The translations under genes were made by a program, and so were the position numbers. The notes beneath the pieces were generated by a model. The model saw only the letters and a list, made by a program, of their open reading frames with translations. It was not told the origin of the DNA and did not search any database. A stretch of DNA of 39,808 nt, taken from positions 1 through 39,808 of the forward strand of contig JAQWFN010000074.1 in NCBI GenBank assembly GCA_029238785.1. The letters run 5' to 3'. How positions within the stretch are numbered: position 1 is the stretch's first letter; the number at the start of each line of letters is the position of its first letter. Of the stretch, positions 31,469 to 39,700 are shown one piece after another. The DNA comes from Flavobacteriales bacterium. Lineage in GTDB: Bacteria > Bacteroidota > Bacteroidia > Flavobacteriales_D > Sanyastnellaceae.

Positions 31469-32003
31469 GCTCTAAAGTAAAAAAACTAAAATGAACATTT
31501 CCATATTTCCTCGACGATTCAAAGCCCTTTATGGTAGAATAATCGTGGCTGTTATCATGTTCAAGCACTAAGAGTCCGTTTGGCTTTAAAAGTGGTTTTT
31601 CAAGAATTGAGCTTACTATTTCTGGAATTCCCGCCATTTCAAAAGGTGGATCTGCAATAATGAGATCATACTTCAGGTTGGCTCTTGCGATGAATGTTTT
31701 TGCATCGGAACGAATCGTCTTTATTTGATTTGCCCCGTAGATTCCCGCTTGTTCTTTAATGTATTTCAAGCAAAGTACATTTTTGTCCACTGCTGTAACA
31801 GACTTTGCTTCTCGCGAGGCTAATTCATAGCTCATGGCTCCTGTGCCGCAGAACAAGTCGAGCGTGTCTGCTCCAAAAAGGTTGATTTGGTGTCCGAGTA
31901 TATTAAACAAAGCTTCCCTCGCATAATCAGTAGTTGGACGAGAGTCAAAGCCTTTTGGCGGCATGAATTTCCGCCCTTTTAAAGTTCCACCTATGATGCG
32001 CAT
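31458..32003 (-). CDS. rsmD: 16S rRNA (guanine966-N2)-methyltransferase RsmD
   Basis: This 181-residue SAM-dependent methyltransferase modifies G966 of 16S rRNA. It opens with MRIIGGTLKGRKF, has the SRPTTDYAREALFNIL segment, a SAM-binding LDLFCGTGAMS (48-58) and the catalytic DPPF (118-121). rsmD next to coaD is common in bacteria. It overlaps the DUF3822 gene by 13 bp. Confidence 0.95.
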   Translation of the reverse strand: MRIIGGTLKGRKFMPPKGFDSRPTTDYAREALFNILGHQINLFGADTLDLFCGTGAMSYELASREAKSVTAVDKNVLCLKYIKEQAGIYGANQIKTIRSDAKTFIARANLKYDLIIADPPFEMAGIPEIVSSILEKPLLKPNGLLVLEHDNSHDYSTIKGFESSRKYGNVHFSFFTLEHEE

Positions 32004-32842
32004 GATACGAGATTTAGGAGCGTCATAAGGTGTTGTTTTCTCAAAGGGCTCAATGCCTTTGCCAATTTAACATACTCTATTCCCATGTTGACATTCACAT
32101 ATTGGGCATAGGATTTAAAGAGCTTCACCCCTGGGGCATTTATTTTCCAAGCGCCGGAAAAATGCACTTCTAAATCCTTGAATTCAATCTCGTATTGTTT
32201 CGCAATATTGGAAGCGTGGTAGAGGATATCTTCATCGCTTTGTGTGTCGAAACGATTGCTGAAGAGCAGTCCAGATTTTGAAAAAAGATAGAAGTGAGAA
32301 TATTCTTCTTCGATGTCTATGTACAATTTCGGGTTTTGCACGAAGCGATTTCGGTGCGTTAGTGATTCAATAAACAGTCCTTCACTCAGAAAAAATTGTG
32401 CATTAGGATACATTTCTAAAAGCACTTTTTCCAGTTCGATATTTCGTTCGAAGATGATTTTGGCTTTGGCTTCTGTACAGTCAAAAACACCTAGAGTTTC
32501 AGGCCTTGTGCCATGTACTTTTTGAAAAAGTGTTTGTTCCTCTCCTTCAAGATAAAATCCGAGCGGGACAAGGCATTGCTTTTTTGACTTTAAGGCGATG
32601 TTTACAGCATTAAAATCACGAGAAACCACCTTGTGCTGCTCGAGCAAAGGTGGTATCTCTTGAATGCTTTTAAGTGGATGAACCGTTTCTTGAGCTACGG
32701 CTATCAGTGTATCTGCGTCGGCATCGAGCAGAGCGAAGCGCAATTTGGCATCTTCTACTTCAATAAATAGCTTCAGTTCGTTGGGCTGAAGTTTTACCGA
32801 CTCATCAATGAGTTCAAATGACTTACTCTTTCCAGTTACCAT
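31991..32842 (-). CDS. DUF3822 family protein
   Basis: This 283-residue protein matches DUF3822, a Bacteroidota family typically encoded next to rsmD and coaD, as here. Recognisable pieces are ELKLFIEVEDAKLRFALLD at the start, a segment FYLEGEEQTLFQKVH, YIDIEEEYSHFYLFSKSGLLF and NIAKQYEIEF. The layout resembles a divergent actin/hexokinase-like fold (two similar halves), but this is a guess and no catalytic residues can be assigned. It overlaps genes on both sides (20 bp and 13 bp). Confidence 0.85.
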   Translation of the reverse strand: MVTGKSKSFELIDESVKLQPNELKLFIEVEDAKLRFALLDADADTLIAVAQETVHPLKSIQEIPPLLEQHKVVSRDFNAVNIALKSKKQCLVPLGFYLEGEEQTLFQKVHGTRPETLGVFDCTEAKAKIIFERNIELEKVLLEMYPNAQFFLSEGLFIESLTHRNRFVQNPKLYIDIEEEYSHFYLFSKSGLLFSNRFDTQSDEDILYHASNIAKQYEIEFKDLEVHFSGAWKINAPGVKLFKSYAQYVNVNMGIEYVKLAKALSPLRKQHLMTLLNLVSCAS

Positions 32843-33698
32843 CCGTATGCCCCTCTGTTAGTGACCCGAAACGCAAAGCTGTTTTCTTGACATTTGGACG
32901 GCCAAAAGGAGTTGGATCTTCAACTAGAATAGTAGGCTGTTGCACACCTCCGATATCTGCAGTGCTCGTTTCCATTTTGAATGGGAGTCCGCTAGAAGGG
33001 GTAAACATCAGTGAGTCAAGGCTTACTAGAGGAAGTTTTTTCTCTCTTCTCACTTCAGGAGCGAATTCCTTTTCGTAGAACGAGATGTAAGTGGTATCCA
33101 AAATTTGGTAGCCGTTTTCTCCTGTTTCGAGTTGCTTTTTGAATTCATCGGAAGACATTCCGAGCATTGATGCCACCGAGTCTACTTCTGCTTTATTGAT
33201 CACAAACCCCAATTCAATGGCTGCTTCAAGGGTAGTATCTAAACGACCCATTTTGTAGACCTGAGGAATTGTTGCTGAATTGATAAATGCTTTCAATTCT
33301 TCGAAATCGGCTGTGTATTTACCTTTGTTTTCGTAGTAGGCGATTTGTGCTTCACGAAGGTCTTTCAAACGTTGAACTACCGTTTTGTCGATGCGCTCCT
33401 TTTTCGCTCTAAATTCAATTTCTTCTTCCACAGAGAATACCACTCTGTATGCCAAGTAGATTGTAACTAAAAGACCAACTGCTAAAATAACTCTGCTCAT
33501 TTGCAGGCTAAATTTCGACAGGATGAACGGAGCTGCGAGAACACCTACCACAATTAGTGTAAGTGATGCCCAAAGCATGTCTACAGGTTGTGATTCAATA
33601 TCGTCACCTGATAAGTATTTAACCAGAAAAAGAACTCCTCCTATCACTAGAAGAATAGAGATTACGTATTTCCCAAGTGTTCTTCCTAAATTTTCCAT
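32823..33698 (-). CDS. Three-TM membrane protein with pseudopilin-like soluble region, unknown function
   Basis: This 291-residue protein has three membrane segments (about residues 12-28, 42-62 and 69-90) followed by a long soluble region. Directly after the third helix comes VVQRLKDLREAQIAYYENKG and KYTADFEELKAFI, resembling the post-anchor region of type II pseudopilins (helix, then a G-x-Y turn and DLxEL). There is no prepilin peptidase site. The tail has a conserved-looking SLDSLMFTPSSGLPFKME stretch. I know similar unnamed proteins in Bacteroidota but no function. It heads the minus-strand operon, with an exact -7 box upstream. Confidence 0.75.
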   Translation of the reverse strand: MENLGRTLGKYVISILLVIGGVLFLVKYLSGDDIESQPVDMLWASLTLIVVGVLAAPFILSKFSLQMSRVILAVGLLVTIYLAYRVVFSVEEEIEFRAKKERIDKTVVQRLKDLREAQIAYYENKGKYTADFEELKAFINSATIPQVYKMGRLDTTLEAAIELGFVINKAEVDSVASMLGMSSDEFKKQLETGENGYQILDTTYISFYEKEFAPEVRREKKLPLVSLDSLMFTPSSGLPFKMETSTADIGGVQQPTILVEDPTPFGRPNVKKTALRFGSLTEGHTDGNWKE

Positions 33699-33733
33699 AT
33701 TAATGTATCTTTTCTCGTATTAAGGAACGATGG

Positions 33734-33741
33734 CAAACTTA
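33734..33741 (-). promoter_or_regulatory. Candidate -7 element of the 33698-29515 operon
   Basis: On the minus strand TAAGTTTG matches TAnnTTTG exactly, 35 bp before the start of the three-TM protein. No clear TTTG lies ~19 bp upstream; an A/T tract (33743-33751) occupies the spacer. The 119-bp divergent gap must also hold the helicase promoter, which I cannot place. Confidence 0.45.
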
Positions 33742-33817
33742 CCATTTTTTTTTTATCGATTGTCGGCGAAGATACACGAAAAGTATACGTCTTAAAAGCG
33801 CTATCTTGCTGCCTGAG

Positions 33818-35275
33818 ATGGAAGATGTGCAAAGGTTTACTGCTGCGTTAAGAAAATATTTCCCTTACACGCCAACGCCGGGTCAGGATGCCTTATTGCA
33901 TGCTCTGGCTCGTTTCACTTATTCGAAAATGCCCCGTTGCACCTTAGTGGTTAAAGGCTACGCCGGAACGGGAAAGACCACTATTGTTGGCGCTTATGTT
34001 TCAGCTTTGCGCTTGAGTGGTTACGACATTGTTTTGCTCGCCCCCACAGGCAGAGCGGCAAAAGTACTTAGCCAATACGCTAAACGACCGGCCTTCACCA
34101 TTCATAAAAAAATCTATTTCCCGAGTAAAAATTCTTCTGGGGGGATGGCTTATGGCTTGGGGGTTAATCGACATAAAAGAACCATTTTCCTGGTTGATGA
34201 AGCCTCTATGATTGGAGCAAGTTCAGGGATGAGCAGCGAGCAGGCCTTTCAGTATCGCGATATTTTAGAAGATTTAATTGAATTTGTTTTTCAGGGTGAA
34301 GATTGCCGCTTGGTTTTGGTAGGAGATCAAGCGCAGTTGCCTCCTGTGGGCAGTGATGAGAGTCCGGCACTCGACGTTGAGTCATTACGTTCTAGTTTCT
34401 ACCTTACCATTGCAGACATTCAATTGACCGATGTTGTTCGTCAGGAAATGGACAGTGGCATCTTGTACAATGCAACCAGCCTTAGAAAAGCCATAACGAC
34501 CGGCACAGAGGGCTTTCCTCGTTTGGAGCCTCAAGGATTTGAAGATGTGATTCCTGTATCTGGCGAAGACCTTGAAGAAGTCTTAGAGCAGCTTTACAGC
34601 AAGTACACTCGTGAGGGGGTAATGTTGATAACGCGAAGTAACAAGCGCGCGAACCAGTTCAATCAGCACATCCGGTCTCGGATCATGTGGTTTGAAGAGG
34701 AGTTAAATGCCGGCGATATGCTCATGGTGGTTAAAAACAATTATCACTGGTTGAACACTTACAAAGACGCACCAACCAATTTTATTGCAAATGGTGACAT
34801 TGTGGAGGTGGTTAAAGTTGTTCGTCATCATGAAATTTACAATCGTCGTTTTGCCGATGTTGAAGTTCGGTTGATTGATTATCCAGACTTTCTCTCTTTT
34901 GAAGTTCGGATTCTTCTGGACACCTTAACTGTTGATGGCCCTAATTTAAGCATGGCAGAAATCAAGGCCTTGTACCACGATATTACTGAGGATTATTTAG
35001 ACCTTGGCGATCGGAAGAAAATTCACAAGGCCGTAATGGAAGACCCTTTTTACAATGCTTTGCAGGTGAAGTTTGCCTATGCCGTAACTTGTCACAAGTC
35101 TCAAGGAGGTCAGTGGCCCGCAATTGTTGTTGACCAGGGTTACATTACAGAAGAGATGCTCGATATTTCTTTATTGCGCTGGTTTTATACTGCTTTCACG
35201 CGTGCTCAGCAAGAGATCTATCTTTTGAACTTCCATCCTGAGTTTTTTGGAGAAACGAGTATATCTTCTGATTGA
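33818..35275 (+). CDS. RecD2-like superfamily 1 DNA helicase (AAA family ATPase)
   Basis: This ~485-residue SF1 helicase starts at ATG 33818 (MEDVQRFTAALRKYFPYTPT); a TTG at 33806 is possible. Motifs in order: Walker A GYAGTGKTT, motif Ia LLAPTGRAAKVL, Walker B FLVDEASMI, motif III LVLVGDQAQLPPVGSD, and the UvrD_C_2-type end YAVTCHKSQGGQWPAIVVDQ with the arginine-containing RWFYTAFTRAQQE. It is shorter than true RecD2 (no long N-terminal region). Function in repair or replication restart is inferred. It is divergent from the minus-strand operon and convergent with icd. Confidence 0.9.
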   Translation: MEDVQRFTAALRKYFPYTPTPGQDALLHALARFTYSKMPRCTLVVKGYAGTGKTTIVGAYVSALRLSGYDIVLLAPTGRAAKVLSQYAKRPAFTIHKKIYFPSKNSSGGMAYGLGVNRHKRTIFLVDEASMIGASSGMSSEQAFQYRDILEDLIEFVFQGEDCRLVLVGDQAQLPPVGSDESPALDVESLRSSFYLTIADIQLTDVVRQEMDSGILYNATSLRKAITTGTEGFPRLEPQGFEDVIPVSGEDLEEVLEQLYSKYTREGVMLITRSNKRANQFNQHIRSRIMWFEEELNAGDMLMVVKNNYHWLNTYKDAPTNFIANGDIVEVVKVVRHHEIYNRRFADVEVRLIDYPDFLSFEVRILLDTLTVDGPNLSMAEIKALYHDITEDYLDLGDRKKIHKAVMEDPFYNALQVKFAYAVTCHKSQGGQWPAIVVDQGYITEEMLDISLLRWFYTAFTRAQQEIYLLNFHPEFFGETSISSD

Positions 35276-35301
35276 GCTGACCTATCATCCATCTTCAAAA
35301 C

Positions 35302-35326
35302 AAAAAAGGCCCAAATGGACCTTTTT
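35302..35326. terminator. Bidirectional terminator between the helicase gene and icd
   Basis: On the minus strand AAAAAGGTCC-ATTT-GGGCCTTTTT forms a 10-bp stem (one U-G wobble) with a T-run, ending icd transcription. On the plus strand the same stem has one C/A mismatch but also ends in T-run, so it may act for the helicase gene too. Confidence 0.82.
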
Positions 35327-35349
35327 AATGCTTTGTTTCTAAAATGAGT

Positions 35350-36579
35350 TTAAGCTCCCATTCTGGCTTTCAACTCTTCATTCAATGCTTCGAGAAAATC
35401 TTCAGTTGTGAGGTAGTGAGCTTCTGTCATGTCTTTACCGTGGATGAGCAATGCCAAATCTTTTGTCATTTTTCCGCCTTCAACGGTATCGACACATACA
35501 CTTTCCAAAGTTTGAGCAAACTTTCTCAACTGATCGTTCCCATCAAGTTTACCTCTAAAATCGAGTCCGCGAGTCCACGCGAAGATGGATGCAATGGGGT
35601 TGGTTGATGTTTTCTTTCCTTGTTGATGTTGACGGTAGTGTCTGGTGACTGTTCCGTGAGCTGCTTCAGCTTCCATTGTTTTCCCATCTGGGGTAACAAG
35701 TGTTGAAGTCATCAAACCCAGTGAGCCGAAACCTTGTGCGACAGTGTCGGACTGAACGTCACCGTCGTAATTTTTACAAGCCCAAACGAATCCACCTTCC
35801 CATTTAAGTGCAGCGGCCACCATATCATCGATTAATCTATGCTCGTAGGTAATACCTGCTTCAGCGAATTGATCTTTGTATTCATTATCGTAGACCTCTT
35901 GGAAAATATCTTTAAACCTCCCATCATACGCTTTGAGGATGGTGTTTTTTGTTGACAAGTACAGTGGCCATTTTTTCGCCAAAGCTTGAATCATACAAGA
36001 TCTTGCGAATCCGTAAATTGATTCATCTGTGTTGTACATGCTCATTGCAACCCCATCTCCTTGGAAATTGTACACTTCCCAAGTTTGTGTTTCACCACCG
36101 TTTTCCGGAGTGAAGGTCATTGTGAGCTTTCCTTTACCTTTGGTTACCGTGTCGGTAGCTTTGTATTGATCGCCAAATGCGTGACGCCCGATACAAATTG
36201 GTTTTGTCCAGCCCGGCACTAGGCGAGGCACATTCGACATCATGATAGGTTCGCGGAAAACAGTTCCTCCGACGATATTTCTAATCGTACCGTTTGGGGA
36301 GCGCCACATTTTCTTCAATCCAAATTCGCTCACCCGTTCTTCGTCTGGAGTAATGGTTGCACATTTGATCCCTACGTTATATTTTTTAATTGCCTCAGCC
36401 GCGTCGATTGTGATTTGATCGTCTGATTCATCTCTAGCCATTATTCCTAGGTCGTAATACTTAATATCTAGCTCTAGGTAAGGGAAGATAAGTTTATCTT
36501 TAATAAACTTCCAGATTACGCGGGTCATTTCATCTCCGTCGAGTTCTACGATGGGATTGGCAACTTTAATTTTTTCCAT
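35350..36579 (-). CDS. icd: NADP-dependent isocitrate dehydrogenase, eukaryotic-like type
   Basis: This 409-residue enzyme converts isocitrate to 2-oxoglutarate in the TCA cycle, making NADPH. It belongs to the homodimeric type shared with eukaryotes: [52 protein letters not shown], the clasp region [22 protein letters not shown] and [12 protein letters not shown] with the NADP-binding residues. The ATG at 36579 gives [17 protein letters not shown]; an extension to 36618 has no conserved sequence. An exact -7 box lies at 36616-36623. It is a single-gene unit with terminators on both sides. Confidence 0.96.
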   Translation of the reverse strand: MEKIKVANPIVELDGDEMTRVIWKFIKDKLIFPYLELDIKYYDLGIMARDESDDQITIDAAEAIKKYNVGIKCATITPDEERVSEFGLKKMWRSPNGTIRNIVGGTVFREPIMMSNVPRLVPGWTKPICIGRHAFGDQYKATDTVTKGKGKLTMTFTPENGGETQTWEVYNFQGDGVAMSMYNTDESIYGFARSCMIQALAKKWPLYLSTKNTILKAYDGRFKDIFQEVYDNEYKDQFAEAGITYEHRLIDDMVAAALKWEGGFVWACKNYDGDVQSDTVAQGFGSLGLMTSTLVTPDGKTMEAEAAHGTVTRHYRQHQQGKKTSTNPIASIFAWTRGLDFRGKLDGNDQLRKFAQTLESVCVDTVEGGKMTKDLALLIHGKDMTEAHYLTTEDFLEALNEELKARMGA

Positions 36580-36615
36580 TTGGAGTAATTGATCAATTGG
36601 ATAGATATAGAATTG

Positions 36616-36623
36616 CAAAGATA
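36616..36623 (-). promoter_or_regulatory. Candidate -7 element of icd
   Basis: TATCTTTG on the minus strand is an exact TAnnTTTG match, 36 bp before the icd ATG. A TTG lies 16 bp upstream, closer than the usual 19-20. Confidence 0.5.
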
Positions 36624-36677
36624 TTTAAATCCTTGAATTCAATTGATGTAGCGAAACATTGCTTTGGCCGAGAATAG

Positions 36678-36713
36678 AAAAAGCCTTCGGTCAATTTTGA
36701 GCGAAGGCTTTTT
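36678..36713 (-). terminator. Rho-independent terminator of ndk
   Basis: A perfect 12-bp stem (AAAAAGCCTTCG with CGAAGGCTTTTT) and 12-nt loop lies 18 bp after the ndk stop. It is symmetrical enough to work on both strands but only ndk reads into it. Confidence 0.88.
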
Positions 36714-36731
36714 GTAAATATTCTATTCGAA

Positions 36732-37136
36732 TTAAGCGAAGAAAAATTCGCCTTCGATTTTAGCGTTATCGTCGCTATCAGAACCGTGAACTGCGTTTGC
36801 TGCAATCGACTCTGCGAATTCTGCACGGATAGTTCCTGGAGCAGCTTCTTTCGGGTTTGTTGCACCTATTAGTGTTCTGTAGTCTTCAACTGCATTGTCT
36901 TTTTCCAAAACTGCAGCTACAATAGGACCAGAGGTCATGTACTCTACCAATTCTCCGTAGAAAGGACGTTCTGCATGAACTGCATAAAACTCTTTTGCTT
37001 GAGCATCAGAGAGGGTTGTCCATTTCATTTCCACGATGCTAAATCCAGCTTGGATAATGCGATCGATAATTTTCCCTGTGTTACCAGCTGCAGTTGCATC
37101 TGGTTTAATCATTGTGAAGGTTCTTGTACCAGCCAT
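36732..37136 (-). CDS. ndk: Nucleoside-diphosphate kinase
   Basis: This 134-residue enzyme exchanges gamma-phosphates between nucleoside di- and triphosphates. It opens with [14 protein letters not shown], has the [21 protein letters not shown] region and the active-site His117 in NAVHGSDS. The start at 37136 matches the family; the frame runs open upstream to 37334 but that stretch is non-conserved. An exact -7 box lies just upstream and a strong terminator follows. Confidence 0.97.
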   Translation of the reverse strand: MAGTRTFTMIKPDATAAGNTGKIIDRIIQAGFSIVEMKWTTLSDAQAKEFYAVHAERPFYGELVEYMTSGPIVAAVLEKDNAVEDYRTLIGATNPKEAAPGTIRAEFAESIAANAVHGSDSDDNAKIEGEFFFA

Positions 37137-37159
37137 TTTCTTTATATTCAAAATCGGTG

Positions 37160-37167
37160 CAAAAGTA
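37160..37167 (-). promoter_or_regulatory. Candidate -7 element of ndk
   Basis: TACTTTTG on the minus strand matches TAnnTTTG exactly, 23 bp before the ndk ATG. No clear TTTG sits at the expected distance; the strong hairpin at 37210-37244 lies just beyond. Confidence 0.5.
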
Positions 37168-37209
37168 CAAAGATTTATTCGAAAGCTCTTGTGCTTATTT
37201 GATAATAAA

Positions 37210-37244
37210 CAAGGGCCGAAACCAATCTCTTGTTTCAGCCCTTG
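37210..37244 (-). other. Strong hairpin upstream of ndk, minus-strand sense
   Basis: CAAGGGCTGAAAC pairs with GTTTCGGCCCTTG on the minus strand (13 bp, one U-G wobble, 9-nt loop). On the plus strand the wobble becomes a C/A mismatch, so the minus strand is favoured. On that strand it is followed only by a weak T-rich tail (TTGTTTATTATC). It may be a terminator for a small minus-strand RNA from the 37245-37705 gap, since no gene there points into it, or an ndk leader element. Confidence 0.5.
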
Positions 37245-37292
37245 CATCATGCAAAAAAAAAAATCGACAATCACACTTTCATTAATAAATTG

Positions 37293-37383
37293 AGCGACAA
37301 GAATTTCTTTGAGGCGAACATCACTCTCTCCCAATGATGTTCTTTTAATATAGCCACATTACCTCGCTGATTTTCTTGTCGCT
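37293..37383. repeat. Nested inverted repeat, possible structured RNA
   Basis: AGCGACAAGAA (37293-37303) and its exact complement TTCTTGTCGCT (37373-37383) enclose a second stem, GAACATCA (37316-37323) with TGATGTTC (37335-37342), loop 11 nt. The arms are perfect and nest correctly. Whether it is transcribed is not known. Confidence 0.55.
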
Positions 37384-37507
37384 TATTTTTAGGTTCTTGT
37401 TTTTGATCTTCTGTCTATTCAGACGGAGATCTTTTTCGGAGGTCACATTTGAGATTGATTTTTTTTGTTTTGTTTGGTGATGCTGGGGTATTGTTTGTTT
37501 TTGGGCA

Positions 37508-37620
37508 TTATCCATTTAAGTCGCCAAGTGCCTGTTCAGCTAGAAAATTGCGCTTATCCATTTAAGTCGCCAAGTGTCTCTTCATCCAGAAAAATGCGCT
37601 TATCCATTTAGGTCGCCAAA
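37508..37620 (+). repeat. 46-bp-period direct repeat upstream of rocD (two full units and one partial)
   Basis: Units begin at 37508, 37554 and 37600, exactly 46 bp apart. The first 23 bp of the first two units are identical (TTATCCATTTAAGTCGCC then AAGTG); their second halves differ at five positions, giving 41/46 identity. The third copy keeps TTATCCATTTA-G-GTCGCCAA, one change in 20 bp, then diverges. They end ~30 bp before the -33 box of rocD. Confidence 0.85.
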
Positions 37621-37650
37621 CTCATTCGAAAAAGAGGTGTAAAGATGAAC

Positions 37651-37681
37651 TTGCTGCGCTTGTTGCTTTTCAATAGCTTTG
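37651..37681 (+). promoter_or_regulatory. rocD promoter
   Basis: TTG (37651-37653), a 20-bp spacer and TAGCTTTG (37674-37681, exact TAnnTTTG) place transcription start at about 37687, 19 bp before the ATG. The 46-bp repeats lie immediately upstream, in the position of activator or repressor sites. Confidence 0.62.
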
Positions 37682-37705
37682 TAGAACCACATAAAAGAGA
37701 CGAAG

Positions 37706-38989
37706 ATGGCAGATATCATGGAACAGCAATTAAACTCCAAAACAGCGATGGAGTTGGAGAACAAATACGGAGCGCACAACTACCATCCACTTCCTGTGGT
37801 ATTGGAAAAGGGAGAAGGTGTTTTCGTGTGGGATCTTGAGGGGAAGAAGTACTTCGATTTCCTTTCTGCCTATTCTGCAGTTAACCAAGGACACTGCCAT
37901 CCAAAAATTGTTGGAGCCATGACGGCTCAAGCCAAAAAACTGACACTAACATCGCGTGCATTCTACAATTCTGTGCTTGGTGAATATGAGAAATATGTAA
38001 CCAACTACTTTGGGTTTCAAAAAGTGCTTCCAATGAATACGGGTGCAGAAGCGGTTGAAACAGCAATCAAGCTCTGCAGAAAATGGGCCTACGAGAAAAA
38101 AGGCATTCAGGAAGACCAGGCTGTAATTGTGGTTTGCGATCAGAATTTCCACGGACGAACGACAACTATTGTTTCTTTCAGTAATGATCAAGACGCTAGG
38201 AAAAACTTCGGACCGTACACTCCAGGATTTGTTAGCATTCCCTACAACGACCTTCAAGCTTTAAAAAAAGCACTTGAAAATAAAAATGTAGCAGGATTCC
38301 TAGTTGAGCCTATACAAGGAGAAGCCGGAGTAAACACGCCATCAGATGAATATATTGCTGGAGCAGCGAAGCTTTGTAGCGAGCGTAATGTTCTTTTGAT
38401 TGCTGATGAAGTTCAAACGGGAATTGCGCGTACAGGAAGTCTTTTAGCCGTTTGTGGAAACTGTACTTGTGAAGCACACTGCGAGCGTCAGGCAACATAT
38501 ACAAAACCAGACATCTTGATTTTAGGGAAAGCCCTTTCAGGAGGAGCTTACCCCGTATCTGCTGTTCTTGCCGATGATGATATCATGATGGTGATCAAAC
38601 CAGGTCAGCACGGGGCTACTTGTGGAGGCAACCCGGTTGCAGGCGAGGTGGCTATGGCTGCTTTAGAAGTTGTGAAAGACGAACATCTTGCTCAAAACGC
38701 CCGAAGATTGGGAGCAATTTTCCGTGCTGAAATGCAAAAGCTTGTTGAGACCTCTCCACTAGTAAAAGGAGTTCGGGGGAAGGGACTTTTGAATGCCGTT
38801 CTTATTAACGACACTCCTGAAAGTGCTACAGCTTGGAACCTTTGTGTTGCTATGAAAGACAATGGACTTCTAGCGAAACCTACACACGGAAACATTATTC
38901 GATTCGCGCCGCCTTTGGTGATGACTGAAGAACAATTGATGGAATGTGTTTCTATCATTAAAAACACTTTCCTATCTTATAAAGGATAA
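37706..38989 (+). CDS. rocD: Ornithine--oxo-acid aminotransferase with cysteine-rich insertion
   Basis: This 427-residue PLP enzyme transfers the delta-amino group of ornithine to 2-oxoglutarate, giving glutamate semialdehyde in arginine catabolism and proline synthesis. Family marks are [69 protein letters not shown] and the PLP-binding Lys275 in LGKALSGG. Between the LLAV strand and the lysine strand there is a short insert with Cys250, Cys253, Cys255 and Cys259 ([10 protein letters not shown]) not present in the common form of the enzyme, where the two strands are joined by a short acidic loop. The start could also be the ATG at 37718. The gene has its own promoter and terminator. Confidence 0.95.
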   Translation: MADIMEQQLNSKTAMELENKYGAHNYHPLPVVLEKGEGVFVWDLEGKKYFDFLSAYSAVNQGHCHPKIVGAMTAQAKKLTLTSRAFYNSVLGEYEKYVTNYFGFQKVLPMNTGAEAVETAIKLCRKWAYEKKGIQEDQAVIVVCDQNFHGRTTTIVSFSNDQDARKNFGPYTPGFVSIPYNDLQALKKALENKNVAGFLVEPIQGEAGVNTPSDEYIAGAAKLCSERNVLLIADEVQTGIARTGSLLAVCGNCTCEAHCERQATYTKPDILILGKALSGGAYPVSAVLADDDIMMVIKPGQHGATCGGNPVAGEVAMAALEVVKDEHLAQNARRLGAIFRAEMQKLVETSPLVKGVRGKGLLNAVLINDTPESATAWNLCVAMKDNGLLAKPTHGNIIRFAPPLVMTEEQLMECVSIIKNTFLSYKG

Positions 38990-39003
38990 GAAACCGTTTG
39001 ACC

Positions 39004-39039
39004 AAAAAAGCCGATTGTTACCTTACAATCGGCTTTTTT
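39004..39039. terminator. Bidirectional terminator between rocD and the cysteine synthase-family gene
   Basis: A perfect 15-bp stem (AAAAAAGCCGATTGT with ACAATCGGCTTTTTT) and a 6-nt loop lie between the two convergent stops. A- and T-runs on both sides make it functional in either direction. Confidence 0.9.
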
Positions 39040-39059
39040 AATTCTTAAAATTCTTTGGT

Positions 39060-39700
39060 TTACATAAACCCTACGCTTTTCATCCATTCATCATTATAGA
39101 CCTTGCCAACATATCTACTGCCGTGGTCGTGAAACAAAACAACCACTACATCATCTTCAGTCAGTTGATCTTTAAGTTGTCTTAATCCTTGAAAAGCAGA
39201 TCCACAAGAATAACCTAGAAACAAACCTTCTTTCAAGGCCAATTCTCTAGCTACAAGTGCTCCGTCTTTATCGGTTACTTTTTCAAAGTGATCGATAATA
39301 TCAAAGTCTACATTCTTTGGTAAAATATCCTCGCCTATGCCTTCGGTGATATAGCTATGAATTTCATTTTCGTCGAACACACCGGTTTCGTGGTATTTTT
39401 TGAAAACCGACCCGTAGGTATCAATTCCCCAAATTTTAATATTCGGGTTCTTTTCTTTGAGGTACTTCCCTACTCCAGAAATTGTTCCTCCGGTTCCAAC
39501 CCCAACAACGAAGTGCGTAATCTTACCTTCCGTTTGTTCCCAAATTTCTGGTCCGGTTGACTCATAATGCGCCTCTCTGTTGCTTAGGTTGTCGTATTGA
39601 TTTACCCAATAAGAATTAGGCACCTCCTTGCTCAGGCGTTCGGCAACTGAGTAATAAGAATCTGGGTGATCTGGAGCAACGTTTGTTGGACACACATGCA
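39060..39700 (-). CDS. Cystathionine beta-synthase/cysteine synthase family protein, C-terminal part
   Basis: About 213 residues of a fold-type II PLP enzyme are present, from HVCPTNVAPDHPDSYYSV to the end NDEWMKSVGFM. The phosphate-binding loop GVGTGGTISGVGKYL, the WGIDTYGSVFKKY segment and FLGYSCGSAFQG mark the cystathionine beta-synthase type of Bacteroidota, which joins serine and homocysteine or makes cysteine. The protein stops after the catalytic domain without a CBS-domain pair. The N-terminal ~130 residues, including the PLP lysine, are missing. The frame continues to 39806, but the extra 36 residues come from an inverted duplication of this gene's own antisense strand and are not real. 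True coding therefore ends near 39700. Confidence 0.88.
39355..39463 (+). repeat. Left arm of a 109-bp perfect inverted repeat
   Basis: These 109 bases, inside the cystathionine beta-synthase-type gene, are the exact reverse complement of 39700-39808. The match breaks sharply at 39463/39700. This arm is the native copy, because the family protein sequence reads through it without interruption. Confidence 0.97.

Larger units (their letters stand above)
37137..37705. other. 569-bp non-coding region between ndk and rocD
   Basis: No convincing gene is visible; open frames here lack conserved sequence. The region holds, from left to right: the ndk -7 box, the hairpin at 37210-37244, an 11-bp A-run (37253-37263), the nested inverted repeat at 37293-37383, a T-rich stretch with a promoter-like TTTG-N21-TATTGTTTG (37464-37497), a 46-bp-period direct repeat (37508-37620) and the rocD promoter (37651-37681). 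Confidence 0.7.

Noticed and set aside
37137-37334. 66-codon N-terminal extension of ndk
   Set aside because: The family begins at MAGTRTF; the extension runs across the hairpin and the -7 box and includes a poly-Phe stretch from an A-run.
37508-37645. Repeats with regular spacing resembling a short CRISPR array
   Set aside because: The 23-bp intervals between the identical cores are themselves 78% alike, there are only three units, the third decays, and no cas gene is present. A tandem repeat is the better description.
37645-37839. Plus-strand frame of 64 codons overlapping the rocD start
   Set aside because: It covers the rocD promoter and the first 40 codons of rocD in another frame, with no recognisable sequence.
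39357-39560. Plus-strand open frame of 67 codons beginning MNFIFVEHTG
   Set aside because: It is antisense to conserved coding sequence of the cystathionine beta-synthase-type gene, and its N-terminus recurs in the minus-strand frame only because of the inverted duplication.
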